Source: an uncultured Prevotella sp. (GTDB lineage: Bacteria > Bacteroidota > Bacteroidia > Bacteroidales > Bacteroidaceae). From it: a stretch of 52,911 nt of DNA. The stretch is from NCBI GenBank assembly GCA_905233985.1, contig CAJOFA010000018.1:1-52911 (forward strand), in the 5' to 3' direction. Below, one piece after another: positions 33,647 through 43,010 of the stretch. A program made the translations under genes and the position numbers. A model generated the notes under the pieces. It did not search any database, was not told where the DNA came from, and saw only the letters and a program-made list of their open reading frames with translations. Each line of letters begins with the position of its first letter. Positions within the stretch are counted from its first letter, which is position 1.

Positions 33647-35764
33647 ATGATTAACCGAGAACTTCTGGAGCCGCAGTCGATTGTCGTCGTCGGCGGTTCG
33701 AACAACCAGCATAAGCCCGGCGGTGCCATCGTGCGTAACCTGCTGCAGGGCGGCTACAAGGGTACGCTGCGCATCGTCAATCCCAAAGAAACGCAGGTGC
33801 AGGGCATCAAGGTGTTTCACGACGTGAAGGAGCTGCCGCCCACGGAGCTGGCGGTGCTCGTCATTCCCGCCAAGCTGTGCCCCGACGCTGCGGAGGTGCT
33901 GGCACGCGACAAGGGCGTTCGCGCGTTCATTATTATATCGGCAGGCTTCGGCGAGGAGACAAAGGCCGGTGCCGCTCTGGAGCAGCAGATACTCGACACC
34001 TGCGAGCGCTACGGCGCTGCACTCATCGGGCCGAACTGCATCGGTATGCTGAACCGCCACCATCACAGCGTGTTCACGCAGCCTATTCCGGCGTTGAACC
34101 CCAAGGGGGTGGATTTCGTCAGCGGGTCGGGGGCAACGGCAGTGTTCATTCTGGAGAGCGCTGTCATCAAGGGACTGCAGTTCAACAGCGTCTGGTCTAT
34201 CGGCAACGGTAAGCAGATAGGCATTGAAGACGTGCTGCAGTATATGGACGAGCACTTTGACCCTGAAAAGGATTCACATGTAAAGTTGCTCTATATAGAG
34301 AACATTGCCAACCCCGACAAGCTGCTGTTTCATGCGAGTAGCCTGATTCGTAAGGGCTGCCGCATTGCCGCCATCAAAGCGGGCAGCAGCGAGAGCGGCA
34401 GCCGTGCTGCCAGCAGTCACACGGGCGCCATTGCCTCCAGCGACTCAGCTGTGGAGGCCCTGTTCCGTAAGGCAGGTATTGTGCGCTGCCACTCCCGAGA
34501 GGAGCTGACCACGGTGGGTTGCATCTTCCACGTTCAGCACTCCACCCTCAGCGCTCCACCCTCAACGCTCACTCCTCCACCCTCCACCCTCCACAACTTT
34601 GCTATCGTCACTCATGCCGGCGGTCCCGGCGTGATGCTGACTGATGCCTTGTCGAAGGGCGGGCTGGCAGTTCCCAAACTTGAGGGCGCTGACGCGGAGG
34701 AACTGAAGACCAAGCTCTTCCCTGGTTCCAGCGTGGCCAACCCCATTGACATTCTGGCAACAGGAACGGCCGAGCAGCTGGGCATAGCCATCGACTACTG
34801 CGAGCATCGCTTTGACAATATTGACGCCATCGCCGTCATCTATGGCACGCCAGGGCTGACGACGCTCTATGAAGCCTATGAGGTGCTGCACCAGAAGATT
34901 CTGGAGTGCAAGAAGCCTATATTCCCCGTACTGCCGAGCCTGCACACCGCAGGGCCGGAGGTGGCGGAGTTCCTGCAGAAGGGACATGTGAACTTCAGCG
35001 ACGAGGTGACGCTGGCTACGGCATTGACGCAGATGATGCACACCCCGCCGCCTGCACCGCCTGAGATAGAGCTGTTCGGTGTTGATGTGCCGAAAATCAG
35101 GGATGTCATTTCTAATATATCCTGTCAGGATGGTCCAACCAGCAGTTGGCTGGCACCAGAGTCGGTACGTGAGTTGTTCTCGTGTGCCGGCATACCGATG
35201 GTGCCCGAGCAGGTTTCGACAGAGTTGGACGAACTGACAGCCTTTGCAGAGAAAGTGGGTTTCCCCGTCGTTGCGAAGGTCGTGGGCCCCGTACACAAGA
35301 GCGACGTGGGCGGCGTGACGCTGAATATCCGTACCACCGAACACCTTGCGCTGGAGTTCAAGCGGATGATGCAGATAGAAGGCGCCACAGGCGTCATGGT
35401 TCAGAAGATGCTGAGGGGCACCGAGCTGTTCATCGGTGCGAAATACGAGGAACGCTTCGGCCACGTGGTGCTGTGCGGTTTAGGCGGCATCTTTGTGGAA
35501 GTGCTGAAGGACGTGCAGTCAGGTCTGGCACCGCTGTCCTATACCGAGGCCTTCTCCATGATACGCTCTCTTAAAGGCTACAAGATACTACAGGGCACTC
35601 GCGGTCAGCAGGGCATCAACGAGAAAAAGTACGCCGAAATCATTGTCCGTCTCTCTACGCTGCTCCGCTTTGCTACAGAAATCAAGGAGATAGACATCAA
35701 CCCATTGTTAGCCGACGGTAACAATATCGTTGCCGTAGATGCGCGAATACGGATTGAGAAATGA
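33647..35764 (+). CDS. Fused ADP-forming acyl-CoA (acetate-CoA) synthetase
   Basis: 705 residues, alpha and beta parts in one chain. It converts acyl-CoA, ADP and phosphate to the acid, CoA and ATP. Order: CoA-binding domain (about 1-130, VVVGGSNNQHKPGGAIVRNLL), succinyl-CoA-ligase-like domains with the phosphohistidine motif SHTGAIA (about 262-268), then an ATP-grasp domain (about 490-700). A 7-bp repeat array (34537-34592) encodes an STLSAPPSTLTPPPSTL linker at about 298-315, exactly between two domains. Cellobiose phosphorylase follows 41 bp later on the same strand, and both may share a transcript. Confidence 0.9.
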   Translation: MINRELLEPQSIVVVGGSNNQHKPGGAIVRNLLQGGYKGTLRIVNPKETQVQGIKVFHDVKELPPTELAVLVIPAKLCPDAAEVLARDKGVRAFIIISAGFGEETKAGAALEQQILDTCERYGAALIGPNCIGMLNRHHHSVFTQPIPALNPKGVDFVSGSGATAVFILESAVIKGLQFNSVWSIGNGKQIGIEDVLQYMDEHFDPEKDSHVKLLYIENIANPDKLLFHASSLIRKGCRIAAIKAGSSESGSRAASSHTGAIASSDSAVEALFRKAGIVRCHSREELTTVGCIFHVQHSTLSAPPSTLTPPPSTLHNFAIVTHAGGPGVMLTDALSKGGLAVPKLEGADAEELKTKLFPGSSVANPIDILATGTAEQLGIAIDYCEHRFDNIDAIAVIYGTPGLTTLYEAYEVLHQKILECKKPIFPVLPSLHTAGPEVAEFLQKGHVNFSDEVTLATALTQMMHTPPPAPPEIELFGVDVPKIRDVISNISCQDGPTSSWLAPESVRELFSCAGIPMVPEQVSTELDELTAFAEKVGFPVVAKVVGPVHKSDVGGVTLNIRTTEHLALEFKRMMQIEGATGVMVQKMLRGTELFIGAKYEERFGHVVLCGLGGIFVEVLKDVQSGLAPLSYTEAFSMIRSLKGYKILQGTRGQQGINEKKYAEIIVRLSTLLRFATEIKEIDINPLLADGNNIVAVDARIRIEK
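34537..34592. repeat. Eight 7-bp units in the acyl-CoA synthetase linker
   Basis: Units GCACTCC, ACCCTCA, GCGCTCC, ACCCTCA, ACGCTCA, CTCCTCC, ACCCTCC, ACCCTCC. They encode a Ser-Thr-Leu/Pro peptide with 7-residue periodicity. Confidence 0.88.
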
Positions 35765-35805
35765 GAAAATAACAACATATTACAAACAAAATACTAACAA
35801 ACTGT

Positions 35806-38253
35806 ATGGAAAACAAACGTTACGGTCATTTTGACGACCAACAGCGCGAATATGTCATCACCGACCCGCGCACACCGTGGCCTTGGATCAACTATCTGGG
35901 CAATGAAGACTTCTTCTCACTCATCTCAAACACCGCCGGCGGTTACTCTTTCTATAAGGATGCGAAGTTCCGCCGTATCACCCGTTATCGTTACAACAAC
36001 GTTCCGATGGACAACGGCGGACGGTATTTTTACATCGTGGACGGCGGTTCTCCCGCCACCGTCTGGAGCCCGGGATGGAAACCGGTGAAGACGCCGCTCG
36101 ACTTCTACGAGTGCCGTCATGGTATGGGCTATACCCGCATCACAGGCCGTAAGAACGGCGTGGAGGCCAGCGTGCTGTTCTTCGTGCCGCTGAAGACATG
36201 GGCCGAGGTGCAGAAGTTGACGCTGACGAATACCGGTAAAGAGGTGAAGCGCCTCAAGCTGTTCTCCTTCGAGGAGTGGTGTCTGTGGAACGCTGCTACG
36301 GACATGGAGAATTTCCAGCGTAACTTCTCTACGGGAGAAGTAGAGATTGAAGGCTCTACCATCTACCACAAGACAGAGTACCGTGAGCGCCGCAACCACT
36401 ACGCTTTCTATCATGTGAACACGGAGATACAGGGCTTCGACACCGACCGTGAGACCTTCGTAGGTCTTTACAACGAGTTCAGCAATCCCGATGCCGTCAT
36501 GGAGGGCAAGCCCCGCAACAGCCATGCTCACGGCTGGAGCCCCATCGCCTCACATTATATAGAGGTAGAGCTGCAGCCCGGCGAGAGCAAGGACTTCGTG
36601 TTCCTGCTCGGCTATGTGGAGAATCCACAGGAGGAGAAATTCGTGGCTCCCAAGGTCATCAACAAGCAGCGTGCCCACGCCATCATCGAGAAGCTCGACA
36701 CCACAGAGAAGGTAGATATGGCCTTTGCACAGCTGAAGGACTACTGGGACCGTCTGCTCGACATCTATCATGTCAATACCGGCAACGACAAGCTCGACCG
36801 CATGGTGAACATCTGGAACCAGTACCAGTGCATGGTGACGTTTAACTTCTCACGTTCCGCCTCGTTCTTCGAGAGCGGTGTAGGACGTGGCATGGGCTTC
36901 CGCGACTCCAATCAGGACCTCGTGGGCTTCGTGCACCAGATTCCGCCCCGTGCCCGTGAGCGTATCATCGACATTGCCTCTACGCAGTTCCCCGACGGTG
37001 GCTGCTATCACCAGTACCAGCCCCTCACCAAGCGCGGCAACAACGACATCGGCGGTGGCTTCAACGACGACCCCTGCTGGCTCATCTTCGGTACTGTGGC
37101 ATACATTAAGGAGACGGGTGACTTCTCCATCCTCGACGAGATGGTGCCCTTCGACAATCAGCCTGGCTCAGAGGTAACGCTGTTCGAGCACCTGAAGGTC
37201 TCGATGAACCACGTCATCAACAACCTTGGTCCGCACCTGCTGCCGCTGATTGGGCGTGCTGACTGGAACGACTGCCTTAATCTCAACTGCTTCTCATGGG
37301 ACCCCAACGAGAGTTTCCAGACCACCGAGAACAAGAGCGAAGGCTCGAAGGCAGAGTCGCTGATGATTGCCGGTCTCTTCGTCGTGACGGGCAAGGAATA
37401 TGTGGCACTTTGCAACAAAATTGCAAAGCACGAGGAGGCTGAGCGTATGCAGAAGGCTGTCGATGCCATGATTGCTGCCGTGAAGAAAGACGGTTGGGAT
37501 GGCGAGTGGTACCTGCGTGCCTACGACTACTTCGGTCGTAAGATCGGTTCCAACGAATGTGAGGAGGCCAAGATCTTCATCGAGAGCCAGGGCTGGTGTA
37601 CGATGGCCGAGATTGGTGCCGAGGACAGCATGGTAGGCAAGGCACTCGACTCCTGTAAGAAGTACCTGGAGTGTGAGCACGGCATGGTGCTCAACAACCC
37701 CGCCTTCACGAAGTACATCTATGAGTATGGTGAGATATCCAGTTACCCCGAAGGCTATAAGGAGAACGCCGGTATCTTCTGCCACAACAACCCGTGGGTC
37801 ATCATTGGCGAGACATTGGCAGGACGCGGCAACGACGCCTGGAGCCACTACGCCAAGATTCTGCCTTCGTACGTGGAAGAGAAGTACCAGACGCTGCATA
37901 AGGTGGAGCCGTATGTGAACTGTCAGATGGTAGCCGGTAAGGATGCTGCCAAGCCTGGCGAGGGCAAGAACTCATGGCTGACGGGTACTGCCGCCTGGAT
38001 GTGGCTGACCGTCTCGCAGTATATCCTGGGCATCAAGCCGCAGTACGACGGTCTGCAGATTGACCCGTGTCTGCCCGAGACAGCCAAGGACTACACGGTG
38101 AACCGTAAGTTCCGTGAGGCAGAATACACCATCACCATCCATCCGAACGGTGCACAGAAAGGTGTGAAGAGCATCGTGCTCGATGGCTCACCCATCGAGG
38201 GCAACATTATTCCTTACACCCCTGGCAAGCACACGGTGGAAGTGACAATGTAA
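35806..38253 (+). CDS. Cellobiose phosphorylase (GH94)
   Basis: 815 residues. It phosphorolyses cellobiose to glucose-1-phosphate and glucose in the cytoplasm, saving one ATP over hydrolysis. Similarity to clostridial cellobiose phosphorylases is strong over the full length: [20 protein letters not shown] near the start, [20 protein letters not shown] in the middle, and [12 protein letters not shown] near 483, which holds the catalytic aspartate. No signal peptide. The GH9 gene at 47722 fits the same substrate chain. The bidirectional terminator at 38262 follows. Confidence 0.93.
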   Translation: MENKRYGHFDDQQREYVITDPRTPWPWINYLGNEDFFSLISNTAGGYSFYKDAKFRRITRYRYNNVPMDNGGRYFYIVDGGSPATVWSPGWKPVKTPLDFYECRHGMGYTRITGRKNGVEASVLFFVPLKTWAEVQKLTLTNTGKEVKRLKLFSFEEWCLWNAATDMENFQRNFSTGEVEIEGSTIYHKTEYRERRNHYAFYHVNTEIQGFDTDRETFVGLYNEFSNPDAVMEGKPRNSHAHGWSPIASHYIEVELQPGESKDFVFLLGYVENPQEEKFVAPKVINKQRAHAIIEKLDTTEKVDMAFAQLKDYWDRLLDIYHVNTGNDKLDRMVNIWNQYQCMVTFNFSRSASFFESGVGRGMGFRDSNQDLVGFVHQIPPRARERIIDIASTQFPDGGCYHQYQPLTKRGNNDIGGGFNDDPCWLIFGTVAYIKETGDFSILDEMVPFDNQPGSEVTLFEHLKVSMNHVINNLGPHLLPLIGRADWNDCLNLNCFSWDPNESFQTTENKSEGSKAESLMIAGLFVVTGKEYVALCNKIAKHEEAERMQKAVDAMIAAVKKDGWDGEWYLRAYDYFGRKIGSNECEEAKIFIESQGWCTMAEIGAEDSMVGKALDSCKKYLECEHGMVLNNPAFTKYIYEYGEISSYPEGYKENAGIFCHNNPWVIIGETLAGRGNDAWSHYAKILPSYVEEKYQTLHKVEPYVNCQMVAGKDAAKPGEGKNSWLTGTAAWMWLTVSQYILGIKPQYDGLQIDPCLPETAKDYTVNRKFREAEYTITIHPNGAQKGVKSIVLDGSPIEGNIIPYTPGKHTVEVTM

Positions 38254-38261
38254 GGACAATA

Positions 38262-38297
38262 GTTAAGGGGGTTGAGTTTGAGCTCAACCCCCTTAAC
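38262..38297. terminator. Bidirectional terminator-like palindrome
   Basis: Perfect 15-bp arms GTTAAGGGGGTTGAG and CTCAACCCCCTTAAC around TTTGAG. It lies 8 bp after the cellobiose phosphorylase stop codon and 13 bp from the opposing small gene's stop, so it can serve both. T-runs are weak. Confidence 0.75.
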
Positions 38298-38310
38298 TTA
38301 ACACTCATCC

Positions 38311-38616
38311 TTACTTTACTGCCAGCGAACGACGGTAGGCAAAGACGAAATAAAGACACACGGCCAGCGCAAAGAACACGACGAAGAGCGAAGCATAAAG
38401 CAGCGTGCTATCGCCGCCGGCAGCGTTGCCTACGTCGGTCATCACTCCTTGCACAGATGCCAGTGAGTCACCGACGGTGTTCGTAACGGTGTCGGGAACT
38501 TCTGTGGGTACCACATCGGTTGAATTGGAAGCCGTATCCACGTCAAGAACAGGACGTGGTGGATGAATACGGGGATGTCTGCCTGGATAGGCAATGTCTA
38601 ATAACATTCTAAGCAT
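38311..38616 (-). CDS. Small single-span membrane protein of unknown function
   Basis: 101 residues. A proline-rich start (HPRIHPPRP), a Thr/Ser/Val-rich soluble stretch (about 30-68) and one C-terminal membrane helix (LLYASLFVVFFALAVCLYFVFAY) followed by basic residues. Family not recognised. It lies 21 bp downstream of another small membrane protein gene on the same strand, so the two are probably co-expressed. Confidence 0.55.
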   Translation of the reverse strand: MLRMLLDIAYPGRHPRIHPPRPVLDVDTASNSTDVVPTEVPDTVTNTVGDSLASVQGVMTDVGNAAGGDSTLLYASLFVVFFALAVCLYFVFAYRRSLAVK

Positions 38617-38637
38617 CTTTCTTTTCTTTTAAAGGGT

Positions 38638-39003
38638 TTATATTATTACGTTAAAAAACACTTGCGGAAACAGTATGGCACACAGCAGCTCCAACAGCAC
38701 TCCCGAGAGAAAACTGATGGCGTTGCAAAGCACGCTATAGATGAATGACTGGCGCAGACTGCTGACGACACAGCGGTAGGCCAGTGCTTCTATCAGAATG
38801 ATGAACACCTCTGCCACCAGTAACTCTGGGAGCGAGGCATCATACAGATAAAGCCATAGGTTGAGCAACAGGTTCGTCAGCACGTTGATGATGACCGACA
38901 GCCCCAGCACATTCGCTCTCCTTTCACGTAGCAGCACCAGAACGCCGAGCTCTATGAGCACGGTCAGTACAAGTGCGATGGGTAATCCTATTTCAAACGG
39001 CAT
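38638..39003 (-). CDS. Small four-helix membrane protein of unknown function
   Basis: 121 residues, almost entirely hydrophobic: helices at about 5-25, 33-52, 60-82 and 92-115, with the basic loop LLRERRANVLG after the first. Family not recognised. It lies between the MFS transporter gene (33 bp upstream) and the single-span protein gene, all on the minus strand. Confidence 0.6.
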   Translation of the reverse strand: MPFEIGLPIALVLTVLIELGVLVLLRERRANVLGLSVIINVLTNLLLNLWLYLYDASLPELLVAEVFIILIEALAYRCVVSSLRQSFIYSVLCNAISFLSGVLLELLCAILFPQVFFNVII

Positions 39004-39036
39004 AAGTTCTGATATTTGTTATACTTGTCTTTTATA

Positions 39037-40080
39037 TTATATGAAGGCTAACAGGTAGCCGGGTATGAGTGCCGCTGCCAACAGTCCGAAGGCAAAGCCC
39101 TCGTGTTTGGGCAACAATACATTGGCGAGATAGAGGGTCACGGGCATGGTGCAGTTGACGGCAAAGAGCCCGAGCAAGACGGTAGCCACTTTCCACTCTC
39201 CATTTTCCATCTGCCATACTCCCCCGATGGTGAACAGCCAACAAACTGCCACAATCACCACCACGAACGCCATCGCCTTGATGATGCCCATCCAACGGCA
39301 GAGCCATCCGCCTGCCATCTTTCCTATCATGGCCAGTGCGCCGATAGCGAGTAGCATCACAGAGGACGGCTGTGGGATGGAGGCAGAGAACTGCTGTCCC
39401 AACAGCGACCGTCCCGCCACGACGAGGAGGATGAGAAGGAGGAATACAATGGTGGAGGGTGAAAGGTGGAGGGTGGAGGGATAAGGGTGGAAGGTGGAGG
39501 GTGGAAGGTGGAGGGTGGAGGGTTGCGACTCTTTTACCGCGAAACACAACGCCAGGCCACAGATGGCTATCAGCATCGCATAGACCAACAGCCAGGAGTA
39601 GAACACCATGCCGACTGCCAGTCCGAAGGCACCCGTAGAAACGAAGATGCCTAATGCACGCATGTCGTTGCCCGACTGCACGGCTACCAGTCTGCCGCCC
39701 CATACGTGGAACAGCGAGTTTCCCATGCCAAGCAGGATGGCGGTAAGAGTCCAGCCTGTGAGGGTGGAGGGTTCAGGGTGGAGGGTGGAGGGAGGAAGGA
39801 GGAGGGTGACGAGTGATGTGGCCAGTACTCCCAGGGTCAGTAATACGACAGCTGTCAGCAATAGCCAGTGTCCGTGTTTCACTCGGTCGGCAATGGCTCC
39901 CGTCAGCGGTTGGGTGAGAAACGCCAGCACGTTATATGTGATGAACACGCCGAGCACACCTTCAAACCCCACGGGACTGGCCAGCAGGTAGAGGCAACAG
40001 AGACATAACGCATCGACCAGGAAATGCAGCGCTGCGCTGACTGTTACCACACGGAAGGTACTCAATGCTCCATTCTTCAC
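39037..40080 (-). CDS. MFS-type transporter with three repeat-encoded loops
   Basis: 347 residues, about ten to eleven membrane helices, with the MFS A-loop motif GAIADRVKHG near residue 62. The substrate is unknown. Three separate 7-bp repeat arrays translate into loops: LLPPSTLHPEPSTLTG (39758-39806), SQPSTLHLPPSTFHPYPSTL (39452-39521) and WQMENGEWK (39187-39221). None interrupts a helix. Without the inserted peptides the protein would be near 300 residues, short for the family. Confidence 0.8.
   Translation of the reverse strand: MKNGALSTFRVVTVSAALHFLVDALCLCCLYLLASPVGFEGVLGVFITYNVLAFLTQPLTGAIADRVKHGHWLLLTAVVLLTLGVLATSLVTLLLPPSTLHPEPSTLTGWTLTAILLGMGNSLFHVWGGRLVAVQSGNDMRALGIFVSTGAFGLAVGMVFYSWLLVYAMLIAICGLALCFAVKESQPSTLHLPPSTFHPYPSTLHLSPSTIVFLLLILLVVAGRSLLGQQFSASIPQPSSVMLLAIGALAMIGKMAGGWLCRWMGIIKAMAFVVVIVAVCWLFTIGGVWQMENGEWKVATVLLGLFAVNCTMPVTLYLANVLLPKHEGFAFGLLAAALIPGYLLAFI
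39187..39221. repeat. Five 7-bp units in the MFS gene (first array)
   Basis: CCACTTT, CCACTCT, CCATTTT, CCATCTG, CCATACT; they encode the loop WQMENGEWK on the minus strand. Confidence 0.75.
39452..39521. repeat. Ten 7-bp units in the MFS gene (second array)
   Basis: GTGGAGG and GTGGAAG units with one GTGAAAG and one GATAAGG, in perfect 7-bp phase over 70 bp. Confidence 0.9.
39758..39806. repeat. Seven 7-bp units in the MFS gene (third array)
   Basis: GTGAGGG, TGGAGGG, TTCAGGG, TGGAGGG, TGGAGGG, AGGAAGG, AGGAGGG. Confidence 0.85.
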
Positions 40081-40128
40081 ATTCTAAATAACGACCATTT
40101 CCTTGATTTATTGTGTGTTGGTGCGTTG

Positions 40129-40166
40129 ACCGACAAATCGGCAGATGGGTGTGCCTATTTGTCGGT
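40129..40166 (+). promoter_or_regulatory. Perfect stem-loop in the clpB upstream region
   Basis: Arms ACCGACAAAT (40129-40138) and ATTTGTCGGT (40157-40166) are perfectly complementary, with an inner GGCA/TGCC stem (40140-40143, 40152-40155). It is not CIRCE (TTAGCACTC type). Its position 68 bp before clpB suggests an operator or RNA element controlling the chaperone. Confidence 0.6.
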
Positions 40167-40233
40167 ATTGATTGTTTCGGCATACTATTTGACGGCAGGT
40201 TAATAAAAAACAATAAAAAGAAAGGAGACTATT

Positions 40234-42741
40234 ATGACATTAGAAAAGTTTACCATCAAGGCGCAGGAGGCAGTTCAGGAAGCTGTCAATACTGCGCAAC
40301 GAGCCGGACAGCAGAGCATCGAACCGGTACACCTGCTGAAAGGCATTATAGAGAAAGGTAAGGATGTGACTAACTTCCTGTTTCAGAAGTTGGGTATCAA
40401 CGGTCAGCAAATCAGTATGCTGCTTGACCAGGAGCTGCAGCACCTGCCGCGTGTGCAGGGTGGACAGCCCTATCTGAGCAACGACGCCAACTCCGTGCTG
40501 CTGAAAGCAGAGGATATCGCCAAGCAGATGGGCGATGAATTCGTCAGCATTGAACCGATGCTGTTGGCCCTGCTCAACACCAACTCCACGGCCTCACGTA
40601 TCCTGAAGGATGCTGGCTGTACGGAGAAGGACCTGCGTGCCGCCATTCAGGAGTTACGAAAGGGACAGAAGGTGCAGTCGCAGAGTGCCGACGACAACTA
40701 TCAGTCACTTGACAAGTATGCCAAGAACCTGGTTGACATGGCCCGCAACGGCAAGCTCGACCCCGTGATCGGACGTGATGACGAGATACGCCGTGTGCTG
40801 CAGATTCTCTCACGCCGTACGAAGAACAACCCCATCCTTATCGGTGAGCCGGGTACGGGTAAGACGGCCATTGTCGAAGGACTGGCCCAGCGCATCATGC
40901 GTGGTGACGTGCCTGAAAACCTGAAGGACAAGCAACTCTACTCGCTTGACATGGGTGCGCTTGTTGCTGGTGCGAAATATAAGGGTGAGTTTGAGGAACG
41001 ACTGAAGTCGGTCATCAACGAAGTCACCAAGAGCGATGGGCGTATCGTGCTGTTCATCGATGAGATTCATACGCTGGTAGGTGCCGGCGGTGGTGAGGGA
41101 GCGATGGATGCTGCCAACATCCTGAAGCCTGCATTGGCACGAGGCGAGTTGCGTAGCATCGGTGCCACGACACTTAACGAATACCAGAAGTATTTTGAGA
41201 AGGACAAGGCGCTGGAGCGTCGTTTCCAGACAGTCATGGTTGACGAGCCCGACGAGCTCAGCGCCATCAGCATCCTGCGTGGACTGAAGGAGCGCTACGA
41301 GAATCACCATAAGGTGCGTATTCAGGATGATGCCTGTATTGCTGCCGTGAAGCTCAGCGAGCGCTATATCAGCGAACGCTTCCTGCCTGACAAGGCCATC
41401 GACCTGATGGATGAGGCTGCCGCCAAGCTGCGTATGGAACGTGACAGCGTGCCTGAGGAACTGGATGAGATTACGCGTAAGCTGGCACAGTTGGAGATTG
41501 AGCGCGAGGCCATCAAACGGGAGGGTGACGAGCCCAAGATTGCCCAACTGGATAAGGACATCGCAGAACTCCGCGAACAGGAGACGCAGTTCCGTGCCAA
41601 GTGGGAAGGTGAACGACAGCTCATCAACAAGATCCAACAGGACAAGCAGGAGATGGAGAACCTGAAGTTGGAGGCAGAACGTGCAGAGCGTGAAGGCGAC
41701 TACGGCAAGGTGGCAGAGATACGCTACTCGAAGTTGAAGGCGCTGGAAGATGACATTGCCCGTATCTCGGCAGATTTGCAGTCTGCCGACGAGAACCATC
41801 GTCTGGTACGCGAGGAAGTCACAGCTGACGACATCGCCGAAGTGGTGAGTCGCTGGACAGGCATTCCCGTTACCCGTATGATGCAGAGTGAGCGTGAGAA
41901 GCTGCTGCACCTGGAAGAGGAACTGCACCGTCGTGTCATCGGACAGGATGAGGCTATCACCGCCGTCTCGGATGCTGTGCGCCGCAGTCGTGCCGGACTG
42001 CAGGACCCCAAGCGTCCCATTGCCTCGTTCATCTTCCTCGGCACTACAGGTGTCGGTAAGACAGAGTTGGCTAAGACGCTGGCTGAGTATCTGTTCAACG
42101 ATGAGACGATGATGACACGTATCGACATGTCAGAGTATCAGGAGAAGCATACCGTCAGCCGACTCATCGGTGCGCCTCCGGGCTATATCGGCTATGACGA
42201 GGGCGGACAGCTCACCGAAGCCGTGCGCCGCAAGCCCTATCAGGTGCTGCTTTTCGACGAAATCGAAAAAGCACATCCGGATGTGTTCAATATCCTGCTG
42301 CAGGTATTGGATGACGGACGGTTGACCGACAACAAGGGACGTACGGCAAACTTCAAGAACACCATCATCATCATGACCAGTAACGCTACACGCGAACAGT
42401 TGCGCATGACGATGCGTCCGGAGTTCCTGAACCGTATTGACGAGATCATCACCTTCCAGCAGCTGACGAAGGAACAGGTGGCTGACGTGGTACGTCTGCA
42501 GATTACGAAAGTACAGCAGATGCTCGAGCCGCAGGGCATCCGGTTGGAGGTAACGCCGCAGGCTGTCCTCTGGCTGGCAGAGGCAGGCTACGACCCTGAC
42601 TTCGGAGCACGTCCCGTCAAGCGCGCCATCCAGCAGTATATGCTCAACGACCTGTCAAAGAAGATACTGGGCGACGAGATTTCACGTGAAAAACCCATCA
42701 TCGTCGATGACTTTGGCGATGGACTGGTATTCAGGAATTGA
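40234..42741 (+). CDS. clpB: ClpB disaggregase, with a shortened second AAA domain
   Basis: 835 residues. Order: Clp N-domain (1-145), first AAA domain with Walker A GEPGTGKT (about 205) and LFIDEIHTL, coiled-coil M-domain (about 400-520), second AAA domain with GTTGVGKTE (about 607), [15 protein letters not shown] and [15 protein letters not shown], and a C-terminal D2 domain. With DnaK it resolubilises aggregated protein. Family members usually have about 860 residues. The difference lies after sensor-1 MTSN (42375), where only about ten residues, [10 protein letters not shown], precede [11 protein letters not shown]. Close relatives have roughly 35 there. Confidence 0.95.
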   Translation: MTLEKFTIKAQEAVQEAVNTAQRAGQQSIEPVHLLKGIIEKGKDVTNFLFQKLGINGQQISMLLDQELQHLPRVQGGQPYLSNDANSVLLKAEDIAKQMGDEFVSIEPMLLALLNTNSTASRILKDAGCTEKDLRAAIQELRKGQKVQSQSADDNYQSLDKYAKNLVDMARNGKLDPVIGRDDEIRRVLQILSRRTKNNPILIGEPGTGKTAIVEGLAQRIMRGDVPENLKDKQLYSLDMGALVAGAKYKGEFEERLKSVINEVTKSDGRIVLFIDEIHTLVGAGGGEGAMDAANILKPALARGELRSIGATTLNEYQKYFEKDKALERRFQTVMVDEPDELSAISILRGLKERYENHHKVRIQDDACIAAVKLSERYISERFLPDKAIDLMDEAAAKLRMERDSVPEELDEITRKLAQLEIEREAIKREGDEPKIAQLDKDIAELREQETQFRAKWEGERQLINKIQQDKQEMENLKLEAERAEREGDYGKVAEIRYSKLKALEDDIARISADLQSADENHRLVREEVTADDIAEVVSRWTGIPVTRMMQSEREKLLHLEEELHRRVIGQDEAITAVSDAVRRSRAGLQDPKRPIASFIFLGTTGVGKTELAKTLAEYLFNDETMMTRIDMSEYQEKHTVSRLIGAPPGYIGYDEGGQLTEAVRRKPYQVLLFDEIEKAHPDVFNILLQVLDDGRLTDNKGRTANFKNTIIIMTSNATREQLRMTMRPEFLNRIDEIITFQQLTKEQVADVVRLQITKVQQMLEPQGIRLEVTPQAVLWLAEAGYDPDFGARPVKRAIQQYMLNDLSKKILGDEISREKPIIVDDFGDGLVFRN

Positions 42742-42781
42742 AGTGTAGGCAAGGTCGGATAGTTAAAAAGTTGAAAAGTTT

Positions 42782-42833
42782 GAGGAACGGCAGCAAATTC
42801 TTTACTGTTCGTTCCTCACTTTTCATTTTTTAT
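42782..42833 (+). terminator. Terminator after clpB
   Basis: GAGGAACG (42782-42789) pairs perfectly with CGTTCCTC (42810-42817), with extra CAG/CTG pairing inside. A T-rich tract follows at 42820-42833. Confidence 0.65.
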
Positions 42834-42836
42834 TTG

Positions 42837-42844
42837 TACCTTTG
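42837..42844 (+). promoter_or_regulatory. -7 box of the tRNA-Ser gene
   Basis: TACCTTTG, 17 bp before the mature 5' end of the tRNA. Confidence 0.65.
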
Positions 42845-42860
42845 CAGCCGCTAAACGCAA

Positions 42861-42948
42861 GGAGAGATGCTCGAGTGGCTGAAGAGGCACGCCTGGAAAG
42901 CGTGTAAACGTCAAAAGCGTTTCCCGGGTTCGAATCCCGGTCTCTCAC
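42861..42948 (+). tRNA. tRNA-Ser (anticodon GGA)
   Basis: A class II tRNA of 88 nt with a long variable arm. Acceptor GGAGAGA (42861-42867), D-arm CTC/GAG, anticodon loop CTGGAAA with GGA, variable stem AAACG-tcaaaag-CGTTT, T-arm CCGGG-TTCGAAT-CCCGG, 3' strand TCTCTCA. No CCA is encoded. The first acceptor pair would be G1:A72 rather than G:C, which is odd. Everything else is canonical. Confidence 0.93.
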
Positions 42949-43010
42949 GGACGCCCTCGGTACCGAACAAGTCCGTGGTCGTCCGTTCTGGTTTTATTAA
43001 TGTTCAGATG

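Noticed and set aside
34562..35464. 300-codon open frame opposite the acyl-CoA synthetase
   Set aside because: Antisense shadow; no start context or domain.
38262..38297. LacI or other operator
   Set aside because: Its position between two convergent stop codons and the long GC-rich stem fit a shared terminator better.
42867..43010. N-terminal extension of ExbB
   Set aside because: It would translate the tRNA-Ser gene; the ATG at 43011 starts a proper leader peptide.
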